Source: Calidifontimicrobium sp964618555 (GTDB lineage Bacteria > Pseudomonadota > Gammaproteobacteria > Burkholderiales > Burkholderiaceae_C). Taken from it: DNA of 64,000 bases. Shown here one piece after another: positions 36,244 through 43,730 of the stretch. The DNA is taken from assembly GCA_964618555.1 (NCBI GenBank), contig CAZUBF010000001.1, positions 62,001 to 126,000 of the forward strand, written 5' to 3'. Position 1 is the first letter of the stretch; the number at the start of each line of letters is the position of its first letter. Both the position numbers and the translations under genes were made by a program. The notes under the pieces are model-generated. The model made no database searches, was not told the origin of the DNA, and saw only the letters and a program-made list of their open reading frames with translations.

Positions 36244-38259
36244 ATGCGCGTGATTCCCAACGGGCTCGCCTCGCCGGAGGCCGACGACACGTCGGGGGGT
36301 CGCGAGCAGGCGTGGCGGGGCAACCGCCGACGCCTGTGGGTGTTCCTCGCGGTGTTCCTCGTCTGCGCGATCGCCGGGATGACGTGGAACCTGCTGCGGC
36401 CGGCCGAGTACCGCGCTGTCGCGCGCATCCAGGTGACGCTGCCGTCGATCGCGGCGGCGGCGTCGGCGCCTGGCGGCGACGTGGGTGCCGACCTGGCCGC
36501 CCAGGTGCAGCGGCTGGGCAGCCGCCCTTTGATCGAGCTGGCGCACCAGCGCCTGGCCGCGCTCGGGCTGCAGTTCGACGCCGCCGACGGGGATCCGGTT
36601 TCGCGCATCCAGCAGATGATCGGCGTGGCGCTGGTGCCCGGGTCGACGGTGATCGAGCTGGCCGCCGTCGGATCGCCGCCGGCGCTGCTGGCGGCAGCGC
36701 TCAACGAGCTGATCGGCGCGTACCGGGAGAAGCTGTTCGCCGCCTACGGCAGCGCCGGCGACGAACGCATCGACCAGCTGCGCGACGAGCTGGCGCGGCT
36801 CGAGCAGGCGGCCGCGCAGCGGCGCGCGCGGCTCGAGCAGTTCCGCAACAACGCGAACATCGCGTCGGGCGAGCGCGAGGAGAACGAGGCGGTGGCGCGC
36901 ACGCGCGGGCTGGCGACGGCGCTGAACAACGCGGTCGAGAAGCAGGCCACCGCCGAGGCGCGGCTGCGCGCGCTGCAGGAGGCGGTCGCCAAGGGCCAGG
37001 GCGTGGTCGCGGCGCGCGACGACCCGACGCTGGCCGGCCTGGAGTCCCGCGCCTCGCAGCTGCGCGAGGATCTGCGCGAGCTCGGCCGCGTGTACACCGA
37101 GGACTTCCTCGCGATGGACCAGCGCGCGCGCGCCATGCGCACCCGCCTGGGCGAGATCGAGGCGCAGATCGTGCAGCGTCGCGCCGTCAGCCAGGAGACG
37201 GCGCTGGCCAGGGCGCAGGAGGAGGTGGTGACCACCCGCGCCAACGTCGAACGGCTGCAGGCGCAGCAGGCCGCCGAGCGCCAGGGGCTGCGCAGCTTCT
37301 CGCGGCAGTTCGCGCAGTCGAAGGCGATGGAAGACGATCTGACGTCGGTCGAGCGCGCGCGCCGCGACGCGCTGGAACGGCTGGCGCGCCTCGAGGCCAA
37401 CCGGAAGGCGCGCCAGCCCGCGGTCGAGGTGCTGCAGCCGGCCACGGCGCCCGATGCGCCGTGGCGGCCCGACTACCTGCGCGACGGCGCGCTGGTGCTG
37501 GCGGGGTCGTTGGTGTTCGGCCTGCTGGCGATGGGCGTCGTCGAGCTGTTCAACCGGCCGCCGCGCCCGGTCGCCGCCGCACCGATGACCGTCGTCGTGC
37601 CGACGGCCTGGAACGCGGCGCTGCCCCACGGCACGGTGGCGGCGGCGCTGCCGCCCGCCGGTGCCGCGCCGTGGCTGGGCCACGACGCCGGCGTGCAGCG
37701 CGCCGACGCGCTGCCGCCGCCCGCGCGCGAGCTGTCGCAGCAGGAGGCCGCCGCGCTGCTGGCCGCGGCACGCGGCGCGTCGCAGCTGGCCTGCGCCTTG
37801 TGGCTGCTCGGCCTGTCGACCGACGAGGCCACTTCGCTGCGCCGCGCCGACGTCGACGCCGAGGCGCTGCGGCTGCGCGTCGGCGGCGCCTGGGCGCGCG
37901 AACTGCCGCTGCCGCCGTGGTTCGCCGCGGCGCTGCCGGCGGTCGACGGCGACGCGCCGCTGCTGGGCGCGGCCGACGGGCGGCCGATGAGCGCCGTCGA
38001 CCTGCAGACGATGCTGACCTGCGCGGCGATCGACGCCGCACTGCCCGACGCGGCCGAGGTCACGCCCGAGCGGCTGCGGCACACGGCGATGGCGTGGTGG
38101 GTGCGCGAGGGCCTGCGCCTGGCCGACCTGCCGGCTCGCGTGGGGCGCATCGACCCGCAGGAACTCGGCGCACTGGCCGGGCTGGCGCAGGCCGCGCCGC
38201 GCCGCGGCCCCGCCGAAGTCGACCCCTTGATGCCGGCGCTGCGGCTGTCGCCGGCGTAG
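36244..38259 (+). CDS. Wzz/GumC-type chain-length protein with tyrosine-recombinase-like C-terminal domain
   Basis: The 671-residue protein has the inner-membrane topology of polysaccharide co-polymerases: TM1 at about 29-52 (LWVFLAVFLVCAIAGMTW), a periplasmic coiled coil (about 170-395, rich in RLEQ/RAR heptads) and TM2 at about 412-434 (GALVLAGSLVFGLLAMGVV). Instead of ending or leading into a tyrosine kinase, it continues ~235 residues into the cytoplasm. Residues ~494-655 resemble the catalytic fold of tyrosine recombinases: LSQQEAAALLAAARG, WLLGLSTDEATSLRRADVD and ERLRHTAMAWW. Box I Arg is replaced (LGLS for TGxR), the HxxR His is Glu and no Tyr nucleophile is present, so recombinase activity is unlikely. 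It probably sets EPS chain length; the tail may bind a partner. Confidence 0.8.
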   Translation: MRVIPNGLASPEADDTSGGREQAWRGNRRRLWVFLAVFLVCAIAGMTWNLLRPAEYRAVARIQVTLPSIAAAASAPGGDVGADLAAQVQRLGSRPLIELAHQRLAALGLQFDAADGDPVSRIQQMIGVALVPGSTVIELAAVGSPPALLAAALNELIGAYREKLFAAYGSAGDERIDQLRDELARLEQAAAQRRARLEQFRNNANIASGEREENEAVARTRGLATALNNAVEKQATAEARLRALQEAVAKGQGVVAARDDPTLAGLESRASQLREDLRELGRVYTEDFLAMDQRARAMRTRLGEIEAQIVQRRAVSQETALARAQEEVVTTRANVERLQAQQAAERQGLRSFSRQFAQSKAMEDDLTSVERARRDALERLARLEANRKARQPAVEVLQPATAPDAPWRPDYLRDGALVLAGSLVFGLLAMGVVELFNRPPRPVAAAPMTVVVPTAWNAALPHGTVAAALPPAGAAPWLGHDAGVQRADALPPPARELSQQEAAALLAAARGASQLACALWLLGLSTDEATSLRRADVDAEALRLRVGGAWARELPLPPWFAAALPAVDGDAPLLGAADGRPMSAVDLQTMLTCAAIDAALPDAAEVTPERLRHTAMAWWVREGLRLADLPARVGRIDPQELGALAGLAQAAPRRGPAEVDPLMPALRLSPA

Positions 38260-38306
38260 CCCTTGCGCCTGCGGCCGGGCCGCGGCGCGCGCCCGCGCGC
38301 GACGCG

Positions 38307-40310
38307 TCAGCCGGCCGCGTGCGCCGGCCGCGTGCGGTAGAAGGCCAGCGGCTGCGCCTTCAGCGCCTTCAGCACCTGCGGGCGCATCGCGCCGACGACG
38401 TGCATCTCGCAGGGCTTGCAGTCGAAGCGCAGCGTGAAGCGCTCGTTGCCGTGCACCAGCGTCAGCGGGTCGGCGCGCACGGTGCCCTGCACCCCGGTCA
38501 CGCCCTTGGCCTGCTTCGGGCACAGGCTCAGGCTGTGGCGCACGCAGTGCCTGGTGATCATCAGGCTCACGTCGCCCAGCGCCTCGTGGCTCTCGTAGGC
38601 CGCCTCGACGACCTTCACGCCGTGGCGCGCGTAGAACGCCGCGGCGCGGTGGTTGTGGACGTTGGCGAGGTAGGTCAGCGTGTCGTCGGGGTAGATCGCC
38701 GGCGGTTCGGCCGGCCGGGCGCGAGGCAGCCGCTGCCACGCGGCGGCGCGCGCCGCCTCGAGCGCGGCCACCGCGCCGCGGCGCATCGCGTTGAGCACCG
38801 ACACCGGCACGAACCACGGCTGCGCCAGCGCCAGCCGCACGCGGCGCGCCTCGAAGATCGTGTCGCCGAGGCGGGCCAGCGCGTCCTTCGCCTGCGTCTC
38901 GGCGCGCGTCGCGTCGCGCGCCGGCTCGTGCGGGTGCGCGGCGCGCGCCACGCCGCGGTGGCCGTCGGCGTCCTTGATCGACAGCTCGAAGCCGCCGGGC
39001 GTCTGCGCCAGCGTCAGGTCGGCCGCGATGCGCCGCTCGGCCGACGGTTTCGCGAGCAGCCGCTCCCACGCCATGTCGCGGTTGCGCGCGACCGCGGTGT
39101 CGCGTCGCAGGTCGGCGTCGCGCGTCAGGTCGGCCACGGTCTGCCCGCGCGGCAGGTTGGGCACGACGCGCCAGCGCGTCCCGCCGGGGCCGTCGAGGGG
39201 CGTGGCGGTGTTGACCGGCACGCCGTGCAGCCGGCCCTGGCGGTCCCACCAGGTCAGCGCGTCGCCGTTGTGCAGCGCGACGGCGGCGTCGCCGGTGTCG
39301 AGGTCGACGTGGTCGGTGCCGACCCGCACGACGTGACCCACCGGCAGCCCGGCGTGCTTGGGCGTGTCGAAGGCGCCGATGTCGCCCTCGTCGAGCGGCC
39401 GCCGGCCGTGCACGAAGTAATCGGTGGCGCCGCGGTTGAAGCCCAGTTCCGGCCGCGGCGTGAAGGTGTGGCGGCAGCGCCCGCTGCTGGCCGGGCGCAG
39501 GTCGGACCGGCGTTCGAGCAGCGCGTCGAGCAGCCGGCGGTAGTGCGCGGTGACGTTCTTCACCGTCGCCATGTCCTTGTAGCGGCCCTCGATCTTGAAG
39601 CTGCGGATGCCGGCGTCGACCAGCGCCTCGAGGTTCGCGCTCTGGTCGTTGTCCTTCAGGCTGAGCACGTGCTTGTCGTGCGCGACGACGCGCCCCTGCG
39701 CGTCGAGCACGGTGAACGGCTGGCGGCACTCCTGGCTGCAGCTGCCGCGGTTGGCGCTGCGCCCGGTCACCGCGTGGCTGATGTAGCACTGCCCGCTGTA
39801 GGCCACGCACAGCGCGCCGTGCACGAAGAACTCGAGCACGGCGTCATGCACCTCGGCGGCGACGGCGCGGATCTGCCGGAGGTCCAGCTCGCGCGCCAGC
39901 ACCATCTGCGAGAAGCCCACGTCCTGCAGGAAACGCGCCTTGGCCGGCGTGCGGATGTCGGTCTGCGTGCTGGCGTGCAGCTGGATCGGCGGCAGGTCGA
40001 GCTCGAGCAGCCCCATGTCCTGCACGATCAGCGCGTCGGCGCCGGCGTCGTACAGCTGCCCGGCCAGCCGGCGTGCGGGTTCGAGCTCGTCGTCGCGCAG
40101 GATGGTGTTCAGCGTCACGAAGATGCGTGCGCCGAAGCGGTGTGCGTGCGCCGCCAGCCGCGCGATGTCGGCCACCGGGTTGCCCGCCTTGTCGCGCGCG
40201 CCGAACCCCGGCCCGCCGATGTAGACCGCGTCGGCGCCGTGGTTCACGGCCTCGATGCCGATCGCGGCGTCGCGCGCGGGGGCGAGCAGTTCGAGGTCCG
40301 GTCGCGGCAT
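38307..40310 (-). CDS. rlhA: 23S rRNA 5-hydroxycytidine C2501 synthase (peptidase U32 family)
   Basis: This 667-residue protein starts at MPRPDLELLAPARDAAIGIEA, the conserved opening of U32 proteins (ELLAPARD). The Cys-rich signature is GALCVAYSGQCYISH, then GSCSQECRQPF, which binds the iron-sulfur centre or metal in this family. The full ~670-residue length, with the additional C-terminal domain (including RFDCKPCEMHVVG), matches YdcP/RlhA rather than the shorter UbiU/UbiV or TrhP members. RlhA hydroxylates C2501 of 23S rRNA together with prephenate-dependent chemistry. It is a housekeeping gene that ends the EPS block on this side. The longer frame upstream of ATG 40310 is not credible. Confidence 0.85.
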   Translation of the reverse strand: MPRPDLELLAPARDAAIGIEAVNHGADAVYIGGPGFGARDKAGNPVADIARLAAHAHRFGARIFVTLNTILRDDELEPARRLAGQLYDAGADALIVQDMGLLELDLPPIQLHASTQTDIRTPAKARFLQDVGFSQMVLARELDLRQIRAVAAEVHDAVLEFFVHGALCVAYSGQCYISHAVTGRSANRGSCSQECRQPFTVLDAQGRVVAHDKHVLSLKDNDQSANLEALVDAGIRSFKIEGRYKDMATVKNVTAHYRRLLDALLERRSDLRPASSGRCRHTFTPRPELGFNRGATDYFVHGRRPLDEGDIGAFDTPKHAGLPVGHVVRVGTDHVDLDTGDAAVALHNGDALTWWDRQGRLHGVPVNTATPLDGPGGTRWRVVPNLPRGQTVADLTRDADLRRDTAVARNRDMAWERLLAKPSAERRIAADLTLAQTPGGFELSIKDADGHRGVARAAHPHEPARDATRAETQAKDALARLGDTIFEARRVRLALAQPWFVPVSVLNAMRRGAVAALEAARAAAWQRLPRARPAEPPAIYPDDTLTYLANVHNHRAAAFYARHGVKVVEAAYESHEALGDVSLMITRHCVRHSLSLCPKQAKGVTGVQGTVRADPLTLVHGNERFTLRFDCKPCEMHVVGAMRPQVLKALKAQPLAFYRTRPAHAAG

Positions 40311-40335
40311 GGGCGCGCAGTGTAGGCCGCGCCGG

Positions 40336-42798
40336 TCAGCGGCCGGGCGCAACGCCGGCGATCAGCCGGTCGACCTCGGCGGCCACCGCCACCGCGTCGT
40401 CGTCGAAGTAGTGCGTGTGCGCGCCGGCGCCGAGGCAGAACTCGGTGCGCCCGCCATCGCGCGACGCCACCACCCGGCCCTGCGCATCGACGCGGGCGAC
40501 GTCGAACGCCCCCGGCGCGTCGAGGCGGGTCCACAGCGCGCGCCCGACGTAGTCGCCGGCGCGGTACGCGTTGACCCACTCGTCCAGGCCGAGCTGCGCC
40601 GGCGTCGGCGTCGCGGCGGCGAACGGCGCGCCTGCCGCGCCCACCCAGCGGTACAGCAGCGGGAAGCGCGCCGCGTACAGGTCGCGCAGCGGCGAGCCCA
40701 GCGTGAACAGGGCGCGCGGCGCGTCGCCGGCGACGCCGCGCAGGCGCCCGCCGCGCTGCAGGTGGCGCAGCAGGTCGGCGCTGATCACGCTGCCCTGGCT
40801 GTGCGCCACGATCACCAGCCGCGCGTAGCCGCGCCGGCGCAGGTAGTCGAGCAGCGAGGCGTAGCGCGAGAAGATGCGCGCGCGCGGCGGCAGCCGGTCG
40901 TGGGGATCGCGGAAGTAGTTGTCGACGTCGAGCACCGCGTCGAGCGCCACGCGCAGCCGCCCCAGGGTGCGCGTGAAGCGGGCGCCGAGCACCGTGAGCA
41001 CCACCGCGCCGGCGGCGAGCCACTTGCCGATGTCCACCAGCAACGCGCCCCAGCGCGCCGGCGCGTCGCCGGCCAGCGCGAACAGCAGCGGCACGCCGGC
41101 GAGCTTCTCCACCGCGAACAGCAGGTACGCGGCACCGCCGAGCAGCGCCAGCGCCGGCACGACGGTGGCGAACAGCGTCGCGATCACGCGCCGCGCGCGG
41201 TTCCAGCCTCGCCCGAGCCGGGTGCTGGCGGCGTCGCCCTGCGGTGTCGGCGTTGCCGGGGTCGGCGACAGCTCCTCGCGCAGCGACGGTGCCGCCGCGA
41301 CGACGGCCACGGCGCCGACGACGCCGGCCAGCGCCATCAGCGGCGTGAACAGCGCGCCGACGTCGCGCACCTGCGCCTCGAAGAACACCGCGCCCGACGG
41401 GAACGCGCCGGCGCCGAGCAGCGCCGGCACGACGCGCACGTCGTCGAGCGCGAGCCCGGCAACGTAGGCGATCACCGACCACAGCACGAGGCTGAGCACC
41501 ACGAACAGCGCCGTCGACACCGACACCGCGATGCGTGCCGTGGCCAGCGACGCCGCGACGTCGCCGCCGGCGCGCGACAGCGCGAAGCTCAGCACCAGCG
41601 CGCCACCTTGCGCCAGCACCAGCACGCCCCAGGTGACGAGCAGCAGCGCCAGCAGCGCCTCGCCGGCGTGCAGCGCCGTGACCAGCATCCACTCGTGCAG
41701 CGTGGTCGCGTGCGCGAGGTCGTGGCGGCCGTGCCACGCGAGCAGCACCGCCGTGAACGCGAGGACGACGACCCCGACCGCGTGCACGCCGCGCACCGTG
41801 CGCGCGTAGCGGCGCACCAGCAACGCGCCGGCGGCCACCGTCAGCAGCGCGGCGGTGCCGGCGTACAGCATCGGCTCGGGCGCGCGGGTGCCCAGCGCCG
41901 CCGCGGCGACGGCCGCCGCACCCGCGGCGGCGACGGCCCAGGGCAGCGCGCGCGCCAGCGCCAGGGGCGCCGCGTCGGCGCGCTGCGCCGCGAGCCAGCC
42001 CCCGATGCCGAGCACCACGGTGGCGACGCCGCCGCCGAGCACCAGCAGGAAACCCACGCTGTCGACCGGCACGAACGCCGCGGCGCCGAACGGCACCAGC
42101 AGCAGCATCGCCAGCTGCAGCAGCGCCGCCGGGCCGGTGAGCAGCCACGCCGACCACGCGTGCAGGCGCTGCAGCGCGCGCAGCGCGCCGCGGACGTCGC
42201 CGTGCACCATCGCGACCTGGTCGACGACGTCGCGCGCCAGCGTGTTCAGGTGGAACAGCAGCTGGTACGCGGCCGACAGCGCGCGGATCCCGCCGGGGCG
42301 CAGCCGCGAGTGGTCGGCCCAGTGCATCTCGTAGACGTCGACCCGGGTGCCGTCGGCGCGCCGGCGCAGCGACACGCGCGTCGACGCGTACAGGCCGTCG
42401 CGTTCGGCGGGGCGGTGGCGTGCCAGCAGGTGGTCGGTCAACGCCAGGCCGAGGTCGTCGGTGTCGGCGTCGCGGCCGTGCAGGAAGAACTCGCTCGGCC
42501 GGCCGGGCTCCATCGCTGCTTCGGCGTCGGTCGGCCCCGGCGGCCCCGGCGGCCCCGGCGGCGCCTGTGGCGCCTGTGGCGGCGCGGCGGCGCGCTGCGG
42601 TGTCGGCGCCAGCGGCGTCACCGGCACGATCACCTCGTGCACCTCGCCGTCGACGTAACGCGGCGCGCCGTCGCGCCCGTGGCACAGCAGGCGCGCGAGT
42701 TCGCGCGCCGTCTGCCCCGGCTGCTGGTCGGCGATGCCGTGCACCGCGATGACGGCCACCGCGCCGTGGTCGGGCGCGGTGGCCCGGGCTGCGTCCAT
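40336..42798 (-). CDS. Large membrane protein with alpha/beta-hydrolase halves
   Basis: An 820-residue protein with hydrolase-like sequence at both ends and ~10 membrane segments between. The N-terminus AVAVIAVHGIADQQPGQT resembles the oxyanion-strand HG motif of lipases. Near residue 665, RLVIVAHSQGSVISADLL supplies a nucleophile elbow (HSQGS), followed by ALFTLGSPLRDLY. Hydrophobic stretches run from ~200 to ~620. A short PPGPPGPPGP run near residue 85 is encoded by a GGCCCCGGC-type minisatellite (about 42535-42565). The function is unknown; lipid or ester hydrolysis at the membrane is an inference from the elbow motif. Confidence 0.7.
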   Translation of the reverse strand: MDAARATAPDHGAVAVIAVHGIADQQPGQTARELARLLCHGRDGAPRYVDGEVHEVIVPVTPLAPTPQRAAAPPQAPQAPPGPPGPPGPTDAEAAMEPGRPSEFFLHGRDADTDDLGLALTDHLLARHRPAERDGLYASTRVSLRRRADGTRVDVYEMHWADHSRLRPGGIRALSAAYQLLFHLNTLARDVVDQVAMVHGDVRGALRALQRLHAWSAWLLTGPAALLQLAMLLLVPFGAAAFVPVDSVGFLLVLGGGVATVVLGIGGWLAAQRADAAPLALARALPWAVAAAGAAAVAAAALGTRAPEPMLYAGTAALLTVAAGALLVRRYARTVRGVHAVGVVVLAFTAVLLAWHGRHDLAHATTLHEWMLVTALHAGEALLALLLVTWGVLVLAQGGALVLSFALSRAGGDVAASLATARIAVSVSTALFVVLSLVLWSVIAYVAGLALDDVRVVPALLGAGAFPSGAVFFEAQVRDVGALFTPLMALAGVVGAVAVVAAAPSLREELSPTPATPTPQGDAASTRLGRGWNRARRVIATLFATVVPALALLGGAAYLLFAVEKLAGVPLLFALAGDAPARWGALLVDIGKWLAAGAVVLTVLGARFTRTLGRLRVALDAVLDVDNYFRDPHDRLPPRARIFSRYASLLDYLRRRGYARLVIVAHSQGSVISADLLRHLQRGGRLRGVAGDAPRALFTLGSPLRDLYAARFPLLYRWVGAAGAPFAAATPTPAQLGLDEWVNAYRAGDYVGRALWTRLDAPGAFDVARVDAQGRVVASRDGGRTEFCLGAGAHTHYFDDDAVAVAAEVDRLIAGVAPGR

Positions 42799-42858
42799 GG
42801 CCGTCGATTGGAGCCTGCGCCGCCGCCGCGCGCAACGGCGGCGGGGGGGCGTCAGGCG

Positions 42859-43671
42859 TCAGGCGCGCGCGGCGACGAAGTGCGGGTTGTCGAACCCCGG
42901 CTTGCCGTAGCGCAGCGGGCGGCCGTCGTCGAGGCGCACGACCTCGCCGCCGGCGGCGCGCAGCACGGCGTGGCCGGCGGCGATGTCCCACTCCATCGTG
43001 CGGCCCAGGCGCGGGTAGAGGTCGGCCTCGCCGGCGGCGACCAGGCACAGCTTCAGCGACGACCCGGCGTTGGCCAGCGACGCCACAGGACGCCCGGCGA
43101 GGAACGCGTCGAGCGCGGCGGCGTCGCCGTGCGAGCGGCTGGCCACCACCGTCAGCCCCTCGGCCGGCACGGCGCGGCAGCGGATGTCGCGCCGCCCGGC
43201 GTCGTCCTCGACCCAGGCGCCGTGGCCGGCGGCCCCGGCGAACAGCCGCCCGCGCGCGCCCAGCGCCGGCGCGAACACCACGCCGAGCAGCGGCGCGCCG
43301 TCGTCGATCAGCGCGACGTTGACGGTGAACTCGCCGTTGCGCCCGACGAACTCCTTGGTGCCGTCGAGCGGGTCAACGAGCCAGAAGCGGCGGTCGACGG
43401 CCGGCACGCGTCCGGCGGCGACGGCCTCCTCGGCGACGATCGGCACGCCGGGCGTCAGTGCGGCCAGCGCCGGCACGATCAGCCGCTCGGCACGCTCGTC
43501 GGCCTCGGTCACCGGCGACGCGTCGTCCTTGCCGCGCACCGCGAAGTCGGTGGCGTAGACCTCCATGATCACCCGGCCGGCGTCGCGCGTGATCTGCGCC
43601 ACGGCCGCGAGCAGCGCCGGCACCGATTCGCGGGGGATCGGCGACGACACGGGCATCGGATTCTGGTTCAT
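42859..43671 (-). CDS. cysQ: 3'(2'),5'-bisphosphate nucleotidase CysQ
   Basis: A 270-residue member of the inositol monophosphatase superfamily: KDDASPVTEADERAE (metal site 1), IVAEEAVAAG (metal-binding Glu) and WLVDPLDGTKEFVGRNGEF, the DPLDGT motif with the E-F typical of CysQ. GRTMEWDIAAGHAVL is the C-terminal metal site. CysQ converts PAP, the by-product of PAPS-dependent sulfotransferases, to AMP. It is divergent from the cysD fusion across only 30 bases, so the two share a control region. Its presence beside PAPS synthesis and three sulfotransferases is functionally coherent. Confidence 0.93.
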   Translation of the reverse strand: MNQNPMPVSSPIPRESVPALLAAVAQITRDAGRVIMEVYATDFAVRGKDDASPVTEADERAERLIVPALAALTPGVPIVAEEAVAAGRVPAVDRRFWLVDPLDGTKEFVGRNGEFTVNVALIDDGAPLLGVVFAPALGARGRLFAGAAGHGAWVEDDAGRRDIRCRAVPAEGLTVVASRSHGDAAALDAFLAGRPVASLANAGSSLKLCLVAAGEADLYPRLGRTMEWDIAAGHAVLRAAGGEVVRLDDGRPLRYGKPGFDNPHFVAARA

Positions 43672-43730
43672 AATCTTCTGAACACAAAGTTCTTAATTAC
43701 CGTGCCGAATATTAAAAGCTTTGCGCCGAA
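43672..43730. promoter_or_regulatory. AT-rich divergent control region, cysQ / HTH-cysD
   Basis: Only 30 bases lie between the two divergent starts, yet this stretch and the first ~30 coding bases are markedly AT-rich in a very GC-rich neighbourhood. GAAC-acaaa-GTTC (43680-43692) is a dyad, and AAAGCTTT (43715-43722) is a palindrome. Both suit an autoregulated divergent promoter, possibly bound by the HTH domain encoded just downstream. Confidence 0.5.

Noticed and set aside
37720..38200. Phage integrase gene
   Set aside because: The similarity lies inside the chain-length protein frame with key residues lost; there is no separate gene, attachment site or phage neighbour.
34435..40325. Open frames of about 1800-1900 codons on both strands
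   Set aside because: They cut across the beta-propeller, Wzz-like and rlhA genes in the wrong frame. No recognisable domain, and composition typical of shadow frames.
40255..43701. Upstream part of the frame that continues into the HTH-CysD gene
   Set aside because: Antisense to the membrane hydrolase and cysQ genes. The credible start is GTG 43702, where AT-rich codons and the HTH begin.
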